Origin: Empedobacter sp036647415
Lineage (GTDB): Bacteria > Bacteroidota > Bacteroidia > Flavobacteriales > Weeksellaceae
Reading direction: 5' to 3'
Length of the DNA: 64,000 nucleotides
Assembly (NCBI RefSeq): GCF_036647415.1
Contig: NZ_JAVXKG010000009.1
Span: 35,376-99,375 of the forward strand
Shown here: positions 9,399 through 19,336 of the stretch, in pieces
How the letters are laid out: every line of letters starts with the position of its first letter
How positions within the stretch are numbered: the first letter of the stretch is position 1
Position numbers and translations under genes: made by a program
The notes under the pieces: generated by a model
The model's database searches: none
The model's input: only the letters and a program-made list of their open reading frames with translations
What the model was told of the DNA's origin: nothing

Positions 9399-10481
9399 TT
9401 AATCTTTAAAATCTTTACTCGTTGCTGGTCCATCAATTTTAGATAAATCACGATTTGGCTCATTAACTTCTGAAACCGAATGAATGTCTAACAAAATTTT
9501 TGGATCACGTTTGATAACTTTTGGTAAAGTTTCTTTTGGTTCTATTTTATTCTCAAAATAATGACCTTGACGAACAACAGAATCTTTAGAAACTTCTGAT
9601 GGTTTTTCTAATACCCAATCATTGATATCTTTTTTATCAAAACGACATGTATTACAAATCCAATCTTTTACCTCATTAAAATCGTCTTTACGAGCTGTTA
9701 CACGGAAAACTTCATTTCCACGGAACCACACTTGCGCTTTACCAGAACAAGTAGGACAATCGCGATGTGCATCAACTGGTTTTAAGAACCAAACACGGTT
9801 TTTGAAACGGAACGTTTTATCTGTTAAAGCTCCAACTGGACAAACATCAATTATATTTCCGATGAATTCGTTGTCTAAACTTTTGTTGATATGAGTTGAA
9901 ATTTCCGCATGATCTCCACGATTCATTACACCATGCTCACGACAACCTGTGATTTGATCCGCAGTTTTTACACAACGATAACATAAAATGCATCGGTTCA
10001 TGTTCAACTGAATATTTGGACCTAAATCTTCTTTTGGGAATGTACGACGATCAAATTCATAACGCGTTGCTTCTGCTCCGTGTTCGTAACTTAAATCTTG
10101 TAATTTACATTCTCCTGCCTGATCACAAACGGGACAATCTAAAGGATGATTGATTAATAATAATTCAACAATACCTTTACGAGCCTCAACTGTACGCTCA
10201 GATGTTTTATTGCCTACAACCATTCCGTCCATTACCGTTGTACGGCAAGATGGAACTAATTTTGGCATTGGACGAGGATCTGCTTCACTACCTTTTGATA
10301 CTTCTACCAAACAAGTTCTACAATTTCCTCCTGTATCTTCTAATTTACCGTAGTAACACATCGCTGGAGGCGCTACTTCTTTACCAATCATACGAGCAGC
10401 TTGAAGGATCGTTGTTCCCGCAGGTACTTCAATCATTTCGTTATCGATGGTAACTTTAAATAATGGTGTTTCTTCTGCCAT
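9399..10481 (-). CDS. nuoG: NADH-quinone oxidoreductase subunit G, short form
   Basis: The 360-residue protein starts with a plant-type 2Fe-2S ferredoxin domain (CYYGKLEDTGGNCRTC, then a fourth Cys in SCRTT). It continues with the HPLDCPVCDQAGEC motif for the His-ligated N5-type cluster and with NRCILCYRC for another 4Fe-4S. Near residues 242-282 two CxxC pairs (CPTC and CNTC) look like the beginning of the molybdopterin-type domain and could bind an extra cluster. The protein ends soon after, whereas NuoG of E. coli is about 900 residues. Short versions are usual in flavobacteria, so this is probably not a truncation. It carries electrons from NuoF to NuoI. Confidence 0.93.
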   Translation of the reverse strand: MAEETPLFKVTIDNEMIEVPAGTTILQAARMIGKEVAPPAMCYYGKLEDTGGNCRTCLVEVSKGSEADPRPMPKLVPSCRTTVMDGMVVGNKTSERTVEARKGIVELLLINHPLDCPVCDQAGECKLQDLSYEHGAEATRYEFDRRTFPKEDLGPNIQLNMNRCILCYRCVKTADQITGCREHGVMNRGDHAEISTHINKSLDNEFIGNIIDVCPVGALTDKTFRFKNRVWFLKPVDAHRDCPTCSGKAQVWFRGNEVFRVTARKDDFNEVKDWICNTCRFDKKDINDWVLEKPSEVSKDSVVRQGHYFENKIEPKETLPKVIKRDPKILLDIHSVSEVNEPNRDLSKIDGPATSKDFKD

Positions 10482-10488
10482 CTTCGTA

Positions 10489-11847
10489 TTAATTTGCGGT
10501 TTCTTTAATCACTAAAGGATCAGCGTAATGCGCCAAACCAAAATTACGTGTCAAACATTCTTCAGGATTATTAATATGCCATTCAAATTCATCACGGAAG
10601 TGACGAATTGCTGCTGCAACTGGCCAAGCCGCTGCATCTCCTAATGGACAAATTGTATTTCCTTCAATTTTACGTTGAACATCCCATAACAATTCGATGT
10701 CAGACATTTTTCCTTGTCCTTCATCTATTCGTTTCAAGATTTTTTCCATCCAACCAGTTCCTTCACGACAAGGTGAACATTGTCCACATGATTCGTGACG
10801 ATAAAAACGAGCTAATGTATAAGTATGATAAACAACGTCTTGATCTTCATCTAACACAATAAATCCACCAGAACCCATCATTGTTCCTGTTTGGAATCCT
10901 CCTTCTGATAAACTTTCGTAATTCATGTAACGAGGTTTACCTTCGGCAGTTGTTAATAATAAATTTGCTGGAACAATTGGAACAGAACTTCCTCCTGGAA
11001 TACATGCTTTAAGACGTTTTCCGTTTGGAATTCCTCCACAATATTCATCAGAATAGATAAATTCTTCTACCGTAATTGTCATATCAATTTCATAAACTCC
11101 TGGTTTATTAATATTACCACAAGCAGAAATTAATTTAGTTCCTGTAGAACGTCCAACTCCGATTTTTGCATATTCTGCACCTGTAATCTCGATGATTGGA
11201 ACGATTGCTGCAATTGTTTCTACATTGTTTACAACTGTTGGTCTTCCCCATAAACCTTTAACAGCTGGGAAAGGTGGTTTAAGTCGTGGATTTCCACGTT
11301 TACCTTCCAAAGATTCTAATAATGCAGTTTCCTCACCACAAATGTAAGCTCCACCACCACGTTGAACATAAATTTCACAATCGAAACCAGTTCCTTGTAT
11401 ATTTTTACCTAACCAACCTGCAGCTTTTGCTTCGTCAATTGCTTCTTCTAAAATTTCTGCAACCCACGCATATTCTCCACGGATGTAAATAAATGATGTG
11501 TTAGATCCTAAACAAAAAGATGAAATAAGAACTCCTTCTATTAATAAATGAGGAATATATTCCATCAAGAAACGGTCTTTGAACGTTCCTGGTTCAGATT
11601 CATCTGCATTAACAACTAAGTGTCTTGGCACACCTTCTGGCTTTGCCAAAAAGCTCCATTTCATTCCAGTTGGGAAACCTGCTCCACCACGACCACGTAA
11701 TCCTGAAGCTTTTACTTCTTCTAAAATTTCGTCTGTTGTCATTTTAAATGCTTTTTCAGCATTTGCATAACCTCCATTTTCGCGGTAAGCTTGGTAATGA
11801 CGAATACCTGGAACATCAATATTTTTTAACAGTAATTTTTGTCCCAT
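10489..11847 (-). CDS. nuoF: NADH-quinone oxidoreductase subunit F (NADH and FMN binding)
   Basis: This 452-residue flavoprotein oxidises NADH. The NADH/FMN loop SGLRGRGGAGFPTGMKW is near residue 50-65. The second glycine-rich segment RGGGAYICGEETALLESLEG comes next, and the 4Fe-4S ligands are in ESCGQCSPCREG plus the later NTICPLGD cysteine. Its presence with NuoE and NuoG means this complex I can take electrons directly from NADH, unlike the 11-subunit versions. Start overlaps the nuoE stop by one base. Confidence 0.97.
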   Translation of the reverse strand: MGQKLLLKNIDVPGIRHYQAYRENGGYANAEKAFKMTTDEILEEVKASGLRGRGGAGFPTGMKWSFLAKPEGVPRHLVVNADESEPGTFKDRFLMEYIPHLLIEGVLISSFCLGSNTSFIYIRGEYAWVAEILEEAIDEAKAAGWLGKNIQGTGFDCEIYVQRGGGAYICGEETALLESLEGKRGNPRLKPPFPAVKGLWGRPTVVNNVETIAAIVPIIEITGAEYAKIGVGRSTGTKLISACGNINKPGVYEIDMTITVEEFIYSDEYCGGIPNGKRLKACIPGGSSVPIVPANLLLTTAEGKPRYMNYESLSEGGFQTGTMMGSGGFIVLDEDQDVVYHTYTLARFYRHESCGQCSPCREGTGWMEKILKRIDEGQGKMSDIELLWDVQRKIEGNTICPLGDAAAWPVAAAIRHFRDEFEWHINNPEECLTRNFGLAHYADPLVIKETAN

Positions 11848-12338
11848 TATGCTAATTTTTTCAATTCCTCGATTAATTCATCAACCTTCTCGATTGTTAA
11901 ATTTTCACGATATGTTTTTCCTAACTGTAACATTGGTGCGTAACCACATGCTCCTAAACATTCAACTGGTTTTAATGTAAATAAACCGTCTGTTGAAGTT
12001 TCACCAGCTTCTATATTTAATTTTGTTTTGATATGGTTGATGATTTTATCAGAACCATTTAACATACAAGGTCCTGTTTGACAAACTTCTAAAACAAATT
12101 TCCCAACAGGATTTAAATTAAACATCGAATAAAAAGAAGCTACTTCGTAAACTTCTACTGGTAATATTTCTAATACTTCTGCAACATAGTCTAAATGAGG
12201 AGTGTCTAACCAACCTCCAAATTCTTCTTGCGCTACATGAAGTAAAGGAATCAAGGCACTTCGTTTTTTATCCGCTGGATAACGTGCAATGATTTTATCT
12301 ACTTTTTCTTGTGTATTTTCTGAAAATTGAATTGCCAT
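11847..12338 (-). CDS. nuoE: NADH-quinone oxidoreductase subunit E (2Fe-2S)
   Basis: This 163-residue thioredoxin-like ferredoxin has the four 2Fe-2S ligands in CQTGPC and CLGAC, and the typical ETASFYSMF-like region (VASFYSMFNLNPVGK). It binds the off-path cluster N1a next to NuoF. It starts 15 bases after nuoD and overlaps nuoF by one base, an arrangement consistent with stoichiometric co-translation. Confidence 0.95.
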   Translation of the reverse strand: MAIQFSENTQEKVDKIIARYPADKKRSALIPLLHVAQEEFGGWLDTPHLDYVAEVLEILPVEVYEVASFYSMFNLNPVGKFVLEVCQTGPCMLNGSDKIINHIKTKLNIEAGETSTDGLFTLKPVECLGACGYAPMLQLGKTYRENLTIEKVDELIEELKKLA

Positions 12339-12353
12339 TTTTACTAATTTTTA

Positions 12354-13595
12354 TTAAGCATCTAATTCACCCGCAATCAAATTCAAACTACTCATCGTAA
12401 TGATTGCATCTGAAATCATTGAGCCTTGAATTAATTCTGGATACGCTTGATAATAAATGAAACAAGGTCTACGGAAATGTAAACGGAATGGCGAACGCCC
12501 ACCATCAGAAATTAAATAATAACCCAACTCGCCATTTGCTGCTTCTATCGAATTATAAATTTCTCCTTTTGGCATATCTACCTCACCCATAATAATTTTG
12601 AAGTGATAGATTAACGCTTCCATTTTTGTGTAAACATCTTCTTTTTTAGGTAAATAGAAATCTGGTGCGTCTGCATGATATTTTGTTGCTTCTTCACCTT
12701 CTAAAGCATCAATTTTTGCAATTGCTTGCTTGATGATGCTCAAACTTTGCCACATTTCTTGATTACGAACCAAGAATCTGTCGTAACAATCTCCTGTTGT
12801 ACCAACTGGAATTTCGAATTCGAATTCCTCATAACGTGAATATGGTTTTGCCACACGAACGTCATAATCTACTCCAGCTGCACGTAAATTTGGTCCTGTA
12901 AAACCATAATTTAATGCACGCTCTGCAGAAATTCCTCCAACACCTTGTGTACGATCCATAAAAATTCTGTTTCGTATAAATAGATTATTGAATTCTGTTA
13001 AAACATCTGGAAATTCGGCTACAAAACGATTAATTTTTTGCCATGCGACATCAGAAAAATCACGTTCGAAACCACCGATACGACCAATATTTGTCGTCAA
13101 ACGAGATCCACAAATTTCTTCATAAATTTCGTAAACCAATTCGCGGTACTTCATCATATAAAGGAATCCTGTAAATGCCCCAGTATCAACACCCATAATC
13201 GAATTACATACGATATGATCTGCGATACGAGCCAATTCCATAATAATGACACGTAAATAAGAAGCACGTTTTGGAACTTCAATTCCAACGAATTTCTCTA
13301 CCGTCATGTGCCAACCTAAGTTATTTAACGGAGCCGAACAATAATTTAATCGATCTGTTAAAGGCGTTATTTGGTACAATGGTTTACGTTCTGCAATTTT
13401 CTCAAAAGCACGGTGTATATACCCAACTGTAGGAACTGTAGATTTGATGATTTCACCATCAATCTCTAATATATTTTGAAATACCCCATGTGTAGCAGGA
13501 TGCGTTGGTCCTAAGTTTAAGGTAATCGTACTTTTTTCTAATGAACCATCTGGAAGGTCAAGGTGTTTTTTCTTTTTCGTTTTTTCTTTTCCCAT
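12354..13595 (-). CDS. nuoD: NADH-quinone oxidoreductase subunit D
   Basis: This 413-residue 49-kDa-type subunit derives from the large subunit of NiFe hydrogenases. It has NLGPTHPATHGVFQ near the N-terminus (a quinone-site histidine loop), GYIHRAFEKIAE, and the C-terminal end RPCFIYYQAYPELIQGSMISD. It is separate from NuoC rather than fused as in E. coli. The lysine-rich leader (KEKTKKKK) is unusual, but the ATG is the only start placed 2 bases from nuoC. Confidence 0.96.
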   Translation of the reverse strand: MGKEKTKKKKHLDLPDGSLEKSTITLNLGPTHPATHGVFQNILEIDGEIIKSTVPTVGYIHRAFEKIAERKPLYQITPLTDRLNYCSAPLNNLGWHMTVEKFVGIEVPKRASYLRVIIMELARIADHIVCNSIMGVDTGAFTGFLYMMKYRELVYEIYEEICGSRLTTNIGRIGGFERDFSDVAWQKINRFVAEFPDVLTEFNNLFIRNRIFMDRTQGVGGISAERALNYGFTGPNLRAAGVDYDVRVAKPYSRYEEFEFEIPVGTTGDCYDRFLVRNQEMWQSLSIIKQAIAKIDALEGEEATKYHADAPDFYLPKKEDVYTKMEALIYHFKIIMGEVDMPKGEIYNSIEAANGELGYYLISDGGRSPFRLHFRRPCFIYYQAYPELIQGSMISDAIITMSSLNLIAGELDA

Positions 13596-13597
13596 GG

Positions 13598-14137
13598 TTA
13601 ATTTGCTTTTACATTAAAACCTCCATAATTGAAATCACCACCACGACCAAACATATCATCATCTTTGTCTTTACGCGTTTGATCTTCCAACGGAAATTCT
13701 TTACGTAATGGATGATAATCCATCTCGTCTACATTCATCACACGAATTAAATTTGGATGTCCGATAAAATCTACACCAAAAAAATCATACGCTTCACGCT
13801 CTAACCAGTTTGCTGTTTCAAAAATCTTAGTTGCCGTAAAAATCGAAGGTTTTTCGATTGGTAAACTAAAATTTAAGCGCAACTCAACCTTTTCGTAAAG
13901 ATTATAAACTAAATAAGTGACAACAAGTTCTTCTCCAACACGATTTGGATAATGAACAGCCGTTAAATCTTTCATGAATTTGAATGATAATTGCTCATCA
14001 TCAACCAAATATTGAAGAATTTTTAGATTGAAGTCTTTGTTTGCGAATATCGATAAAACACCAAAATGCTCTTCGTATCCGTAAATATTTTCTTGAAATT
14101 TCTGAACCAAACGGTCTTTTATAAATGAGTTATCCAT
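13598..14137 (-). CDS. nuoC: NADH-quinone oxidoreductase subunit C
   Basis: This 179-residue 30-kDa-type subunit contains the family signature around NWLEREAYDFFGVDFIGHPN followed by HPLRKEFPLE. It packs against NuoD, NuoB and NuoI in the hydrophilic arm and carries no cofactor. The last 25 residues are glycine- and charge-rich. It begins 9 bases after nuoB and ends 2 bases before nuoD. Confidence 0.95.
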   Translation of the reverse strand: MDNSFIKDRLVQKFQENIYGYEEHFGVLSIFANKDFNLKILQYLVDDEQLSFKFMKDLTAVHYPNRVGEELVVTYLVYNLYEKVELRLNFSLPIEKPSIFTATKIFETANWLEREAYDFFGVDFIGHPNLIRVMNVDEMDYHPLRKEFPLEDQTRKDKDDDMFGRGGDFNYGGFNVKAN

Positions 14138-14146
14138 TTGTTCAAA

Positions 14147-14719
14147 TTATTTAATTCCGTAACTTGTCAAAAGTTGTTGATATTCATCGCTACTTCTGCG
14201 ACGTACACTTTCTGACTCTACCAATTCTTGAATTCGCATTACTCCATCTATAATTGCTTCCGGACGAGGAGGACAACCTGGTACATAAACGTCTACTGGA
14301 ATAACTTCGTCAATTCCTTGTAAAACCGAATATGTATCAAAAATACCACCCGAACTTGCACAAGCACCAACCGCAATAACCCAACGAGGTTCTGCCATTT
14401 GGATATAAACTTGCTTTAGAACTGGCGCCATTTTTTTAGAAATTGTTCCCATTACCATCAACAAATCACATTGACGTGGCGTAAACGCTAAACGCTCTGA
14501 TCCGAATCGTGCCAAATCGTAAGTAGAACCCATGGTTGCCATGAATTCGATACCACAACAACTTGTCGCAAATGGTAAAGGCCAAATCGAATTTTTACGC
14601 GCCAATCCAACTACTTTTGATAATTGCATTGTCATAAAACCTTCGCCTTCAAAACCACCTGGAGATTCTACAATCTTCACATTAGTATTGTGCGTTACTG
14701 GTCTTTTATTATGAATCAT
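14147..14719 (-). CDS. nuoB: NADH-quinone oxidoreductase subunit B (cluster N2)
   Basis: This 190-residue subunit holds the terminal 4Fe-4S cluster N2 that reduces quinone. The tandem cysteines are in FATSCCGIEF, a third in VGACASSGG, and the fourth in VPGCPPRPEAI. The protein ends with an Arg/Ser-rich tail (SESVRRRSSDEYQQ). It lies 30 bases after nuoA. Confidence 0.97.
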   Translation of the reverse strand: MIHNKRPVTHNTNVKIVESPGGFEGEGFMTMQLSKVVGLARKNSIWPLPFATSCCGIEFMATMGSTYDLARFGSERLAFTPRQCDLLMVMGTISKKMAPVLKQVYIQMAEPRWVIAVGACASSGGIFDTYSVLQGIDEVIPVDVYVPGCPPRPEAIIDGVMRIQELVESESVRRRSSDEYQQLLTSYGIK

Positions 14720-14749
14720 TTTACTATTTTTTTAAGATGATAAATTGCT

Positions 14750-15121
14750 CTACTTTTCCCAGTTAAGAGCTCCTTTTTTGCGAACGTACAAGTACATCAC
14801 AAAAAATAATCCGACGAATGTCACTACTGCTGCAAAGCCTTCCCAACCTAATTCTCTGAAGTTTGCCGCATAAGGATAGAAGAAAATTACTTCTACATCG
14901 AACAAGACGAACAGAATTGCTACCAAAAAGTATTTGATCGCAAATGGTTGTCTTGCATTTCCTACCTTCTCAATCCCAGATTCAAAGTTCTCTAACTTTT
15001 CGTCTGTTTTACGCGATGGTCCCAACAAATGTGTAGCAACAATAGTTCCTGCTACAAATGCGAAAGCCACAACAAATAAGATGAGAATAGGAATATAGCT
15101 TGATGCTGTTTCCATAACCAT
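14750..15121 (-). CDS. nuoA: NADH-quinone oxidoreductase subunit A
   Basis: This 123-residue protein has three predicted membrane helices. It shows the NuoA signature GPSRKTDEKLENFESGIE in the first loop, and FLVAILFVLFDVEVIFFYP in helix 2 with its acidic residues. It is the first gene of the 14-gene nuo operon. A second in-frame ATG lies two codons downstream (MVMETAS), so the true start could be 15115. The roughly 220 bases upstream are AT-rich and presumably hold the operon promoter. Confidence 0.95.
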   Translation of the reverse strand: MVMETASSYIPILILFVVAFAFVAGTIVATHLLGPSRKTDEKLENFESGIEKVGNARQPFAIKYFLVAILFVLFDVEVIFFYPYAANFRELGWEGFAAVVTFVGLFFVMYLYVRKKGALNWEK

Positions 15122-15269
15122 TTTATATTTTTTCCAACTAAATTTTATCGATAAAAATAATCATAATTTATTAGATTGATTATGAATATTCGCATACAGC
15201 CAGTTATATTTCTTAATATGATAAATTATAGATTTTTTATCTATTTAAGATAGTAGATATTTTAAACAC

Positions 15270-15306
15270 AAAAAGGAGAAATGACAATATAGTTATTTCT
15301 CCTTTC
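15270..15306 (-). terminator. Terminator of mfd
   Basis: AAAAGGAGAAAT pairs with ATTTCTCCTTT around a loop of about 11 bases. Read on the minus strand it is followed by a T run. It sits 37 bases past the mfd stop and just upstream of nuoA, so it separates the two units. The rest of 15122-15342 shows no other feature. Confidence 0.8.
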
Positions 15307-15342
15307 TTATTTTATTATATTCTTATTTTATTCTAAAAAAAT

Positions 15343-18300
15343 CTACTGAATTAATAATTTTTGCATATTTTCTAAAGCATCATGCACAGTTTTTACATGC
15401 TCAAAGCGTAAGAATAAAGTTGGGAATTCTTCTCCGTTTTTGGGTGATTTTTCCTTAAAACTGATGTTTTTAGCGTTATTTTGCACGTAATTTAAAATTA
15501 ATCTAAATTCCTCTGACTGATAAAATTCGCTTTGTGGCTTGTTGATAAAATAAGCTAAAAGAACACCTTTTTTCATTACCAAACGTTCGACACCTAATTT
15601 TTTCGCCGCCCATTTTAATTGAATCGATTCTAATAAATTTTCAGCCTCAAGTGGCATTTTACCAAAACGATCAATCAAATTGTTTTTAAAGGTTTGTAAT
15701 TCGGTTTCAGTTTCTATATCAGCCAATTCTTTGTACAATAATAAACGTTCTTCTGAACTTTCTATATAGTCATCTGAGAACATAATTTGTAAATCAGAAT
15801 CAATCTGTACATCAGAAACATAGGTTTTTATTTCGTCCGATTTTTGATCTTCAAATAAATCTTTAAAATCCGTTTCTTTCAATTCTTCAATCGCTTCATT
15901 CAAGATTTTTTGATAAGTTTCGAAACCAATATCCATCATAAATCCTGTTTGCTCTCCACCCAAAAGATTTCCAGCTCCACGAATTTCTAAATCTTTCATC
16001 GCAATATTAAATCCAGAACCTAAATCTGAGAATTGCTCAATTGCTTGCAAACGTTTGCGCGCTTCATCCGTCAAAACCGAAAGTGGTGGCGCAACCAAAT
16101 AACAAAATGCTTTGCGATTACTTCGACCAACACGACCACGCATTTGATGCAAATCTGCCAAACCGAAATTCTGCGCATCGTTGATTAATATTGTATTTGC
16201 ATTCGGAACATCCAAACCAGATTCGATAATTGTTGTGGAAACAAAAACATCATATCGACCATCAATAAAATCGAGTAAAACGGCTTCTAATTGTTTTCCT
16301 TCCATCTGTCCATGACCAATCGCAACACGCGCATCAGGAACTAAGCGTTGCACCATTCCTGCAATATCTTTCAGTGATTGAACACGATTGTGAATGATAT
16401 AAATTTGTCCTCCACGTTGCATTTCATACATTATTGCATCGCGAAAAACTTCTTCGTTAAAACCAACCAATTGCGTTTCCACAGGTTGTCTATTTGGCGG
16501 TGGCGTTTTGATTACCGACAAATCTCGCGCAGCCATCAACGAAAACTGAAGCGTACGTGGAATTGGCGTCGCCGTAAGCGTTAATGTATCAATATTTTCT
16601 CGCAGCGTTTTCAATTTATCTTTTACAGCAACTCCAAATTTATGTTCTTCATCTACAATCAATAAACCTAAATCTTTGTATTCTATTTTTGGATTAACCA
16701 ATTGATGCGTACCAATTACGATATCTACTTTACCAGATTTTAAGCCATCTAAAATTGCTTTTTTCTTTGGTCCAGTTACAAATCGATTAAGATAAGCTAC
16801 GGTAACAGGCAAATCTGCTAAACGTTCTGAAAACGTCTTAAAATGTTGAAAAGCTAAAATAGTTGTCGGAACTAAAACGGCGACTTGTTTTCCGTCTGTT
16901 GCTGCTTTAAAAGCCGCACGAATTGCAATTTCCGTTTTTCCGAAACCTACATCACCACAAACCAAACGATCCATTGGGCGATCCGATTCCATATCTGCTT
17001 TTACATCTTGAGTTGATTTGAACTGATCTGGCGTATCTTCATAAATAAAAGATGCTTCCAATTCGTTCTGCAAATATGTGTCTGGCGAATAAGCAAAACC
17101 TTTTCTGGTACGACGTTTTGCATATAATTTGATCAAATCGTATGCAATTTCTTTTACTTTCGCTTTGGTTTTATTCTTTAAATTTTTCCAAGCTGGCGAT
17201 CCAAGTTTCGAGATTTTTGGCTCAGCACCATCTTTTCCTCTAAATTTTGCAATTTTGTGCAACGAATGAATATTAACGTACAAAATATCATTGTTCTGAT
17301 AAATCAGTTTGATTGATTCTTGCATTACGCCATTATTATTCAATCGTACAAGACCAGCAAATTTCCCAATTCCGTAATCTATATGTGTTACGTAATCACC
17401 GACTTGCAGTGCATTAATTTCTTTTAGCGTGATTGCTTCTTTTTTGGAAAAAGAATTTCGAAGATTAAATTTATGATATCGACCAAAAATCTGATGATCG
17501 GTGTAACACGTTAATTTAATTTCTTCATCAATAAAACCTTGATAAATAGAGCCTAAAACTGGAATATAAGAAACTTCTTTTCCGATGTCTTCAAAGATTT
17601 CTTCGAAACGTTTGATTTGTGTTTCACTTGAACAAATCAAGGCATTTTTGAAACCATCTGTTTTATGTTCATTCAAATCATCAATCAATAATTCAAATTG
17701 TTTGTTGAATGTTGGTTGCGGTTTGAAAGGCGATTCTATTTCTTCAATCGTCTCGAAATACGATTTCATCGAACATTCTATCAATCCAAAACTTGAAATT
17801 TGTTGAAGAAAAGCATTTTCATTTAGAAATAATTGATTTGGTTCAGCTTGTTTAATTTCTCCTTTCAAAGCTAAAAAAGAAGTTTCGGCTTGTTCAAAAT
17901 TTTTGGTGATTTGTTTTGCTAAAACCGAAATGTTTTTGGCAATAATTAAACTATCTTTCGAAATATATTCTAAGAAACTCTCACGTTTTTCATTGATCGA
18001 TTTACTTTCGAGATTTGGAATAATCGTAATTTCTTTTGTCGTTGCAATCGACAATTGATTTTCGATATCAAACGTTCTGATTGTTTCTACCTCATCTCCA
18101 AAAAGTGAAATACGGTAAGGATGTTCATTCGAAAATGAAAAAACATCTATAATTCCTCCACGAATAGAGAATTCTCCTGGCTCGGAAACAAAATCGACAC
18201 GATAAAAATTGTAAGAAGAAAGAACTTCTGTAAGAAAATCAATTCCCAAATCGTTTCCAACTTTTACTTTTAGCGTATTTGTAGAAAGTGCTTTTTTGGT

Positions 18301-18744
18301 TACAACTCTCTCTGAAAGCGCTTCTGCGTAAGTAACTACAATTTTTGGACGCTTAGAATGCGCCAAAGCATTCAACACTTCTGTGCGTACAACAACATTT
18401 GCATTGTTTACTTCTTCTACTTCGTACGGACGCTTGTAAGATGAAGGAAAAAATAGAATTTGATCTTTGTCAAATAACGTTTCTAAATCATTCAACACAT
18501 AAGCAGCTTCTTCTTTATCATCGAAGATAAGAATGGTTGGACGAGCAACGCGATCATATAAATGACCAGCTAAAATGCTAAGACCAGAGCCTAAAAAACC
18601 TTTGATATTTACTTTGTGTTGAGGATTATTTTTGAAATTGACAATAAGCTTCTGTACGAAATCTGATGAATCGTATAAGCTAAAAACGTTTTGAATAGTT
18701 TTCTGTTCCAAAGTTTTGCAAATATAATCAATTGATAAAAACAA
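15343..18744 (-). CDS. mfd: Transcription-repair coupling factor
   Basis: This 1133-residue protein matches Mfd length. The N-terminal UvrB-like region spans roughly 1-350. The RNA-polymerase-interacting domain opens near VTHIDYGIGKFAGLV. The superfamily 2 translocase follows, with Walker A VCGDVGFGKTEIA, DEEH box LLIVDEEHKFGV, TATPIPRTLQFSLMAARDLS, and motif VI GRVGRSNRKAFCYLV. A TRCF C-terminal domain closes it. Mfd displaces RNA polymerase stalled at lesions and recruits UvrA for strand-specific repair. It is transcribed alone between two terminators. Confidence 0.97.
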   Translation of the reverse strand: MFLSIDYICKTLEQKTIQNVFSLYDSSDFVQKLIVNFKNNPQHKVNIKGFLGSGLSILAGHLYDRVARPTILIFDDKEEAAYVLNDLETLFDKDQILFFPSSYKRPYEVEEVNNANVVVRTEVLNALAHSKRPKIVVTYAEALSERVVTKKALSTNTLKVKVGNDLGIDFLTEVLSSYNFYRVDFVSEPGEFSIRGGIIDVFSFSNEHPYRISLFGDEVETIRTFDIENQLSIATTKEITIIPNLESKSINEKRESFLEYISKDSLIIAKNISVLAKQITKNFEQAETSFLALKGEIKQAEPNQLFLNENAFLQQISSFGLIECSMKSYFETIEEIESPFKPQPTFNKQFELLIDDLNEHKTDGFKNALICSSETQIKRFEEIFEDIGKEVSYIPVLGSIYQGFIDEEIKLTCYTDHQIFGRYHKFNLRNSFSKKEAITLKEINALQVGDYVTHIDYGIGKFAGLVRLNNNGVMQESIKLIYQNNDILYVNIHSLHKIAKFRGKDGAEPKISKLGSPAWKNLKNKTKAKVKEIAYDLIKLYAKRRTRKGFAYSPDTYLQNELEASFIYEDTPDQFKSTQDVKADMESDRPMDRLVCGDVGFGKTEIAIRAAFKAATDGKQVAVLVPTTILAFQHFKTFSERLADLPVTVAYLNRFVTGPKKKAILDGLKSGKVDIVIGTHQLVNPKIEYKDLGLLIVDEEHKFGVAVKDKLKTLRENIDTLTLTATPIPRTLQFSLMAARDLSVIKTPPPNRQPVETQLVGFNEEVFRDAIMYEMQRGGQIYIIHNRVQSLKDIAGMVQRLVPDARVAIGHGQMEGKQLEAVLLDFIDGRYDVFVSTTIIESGLDVPNANTILINDAQNFGLADLHQMRGRVGRSNRKAFCYLVAPPLSVLTDEARKRLQAIEQFSDLGSGFNIAMKDLEIRGAGNLLGGEQTGFMMDIGFETYQKILNEAIEELKETDFKDLFEDQKSDEIKTYVSDVQIDSDLQIMFSDDYIESSEERLLLYKELADIETETELQTFKNNLIDRFGKMPLEAENLLESIQLKWAAKKLGVERLVMKKGVLLAYFINKPQSEFYQSEEFRLILNYVQNNAKNISFKEKSPKNGEEFPTLFLRFEHVKTVHDALENMQKLLIQ

Positions 18745-18782
18745 AAAAAGATGACTCTGAATAATTCAGAATCATCTTTTTA
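18745..18782 (-). terminator. Terminator between the small lipoprotein gene and mfd
   Basis: AAAGATGA and TCTGAA arms pair with TTCAGA and TCATCTTT (one mismatch). The hairpin abuts the mfd start codon on one side. The lipoprotein gene (stop at 18802) lies upstream in the minus direction, so it probably ends that transcript. Confidence 0.75.
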
Positions 18783-18801
18783 ATTATTTAATTTTAGAAT
18801 A

Positions 18802-19242
18802 TTATTTTTTTACTGCAGCAGAATCTTTTTTAACAGCTGTTGAATCCGTAGCTGGAGCTGCAACAGGCTTTATGTCGCTTGCGTAGCCTACAACAATTCC
18901 GTCTAATTTATCTACTCTTCTTACTTTGAAAGTTTCTGTACCTTCGGCTCCTTTAAAAGAAACTTTATAAACCGCTTCATAAACTGTTTTATCACCATCT
19001 TGTAAAGGTGTTACTTTCTCGACATTGTAGACATCTACTGCTCCAAATGCTTTCACTGGAGCCATTAAATCTTCTACTTTTACACCTTCTACTTTGGATG
19101 AAAGAGAATCTGGTTTATCCGCTCTATATTTATAGACTGCTAAAACAGCTTCTTCTACTTTGTATTGAGGTAAATCACTCTTTTTATTACATGCTGTTAA
19201 AGCCAAAATACCTCCAACGATAAGTAATGCACTTGCTTTCAT
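18802..19242 (-). CDS. Small lipoprotein of unknown function
   Basis: I place the start at 19242 (MKASALLIVGGILALTACNKKSD) rather than at the longer frame beginning at 19338, because it yields a proper lipoprotein signal with lipobox LTAC. The mature part of about 128 residues is a compact alpha/beta sequence (VEEAVLAVYKYRADKP, then TVYEAVYKVSF and GTETFKVRRVDK). It ends in an Ala/Thr/Ser/Lys tail (ATDSTAVKKDSAAVKK). It is probably anchored in the outer membrane facing the periplasm. I do not recognise a family. It is flanked by terminators on both sides. Confidence 0.7.
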   Translation of the reverse strand: MKASALLIVGGILALTACNKKSDLPQYKVEEAVLAVYKYRADKPDSLSSKVEGVKVEDLMAPVKAFGAVDVYNVEKVTPLQDGDKTVYEAVYKVSFKGAEGTETFKVRRVDKLDGIVVGYASDIKPVAAPATDSTAVKKDSAAVKK

Positions 19243-19336
19243 AATTCCTATTTTTTGTGTTAATTGATTATAACTAATGTAAAAATAAATAAGATGATAA
19301 ACAAGTATTTTTATTAAAATCAAATAGATAGATGAC

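Noticed and set aside
9399..10481. Frameshifted or truncated nuoG pseudogene
   Set aside because: The frame is intact, neighbours are evenly spaced, and short NuoG is usual in flavobacteria.
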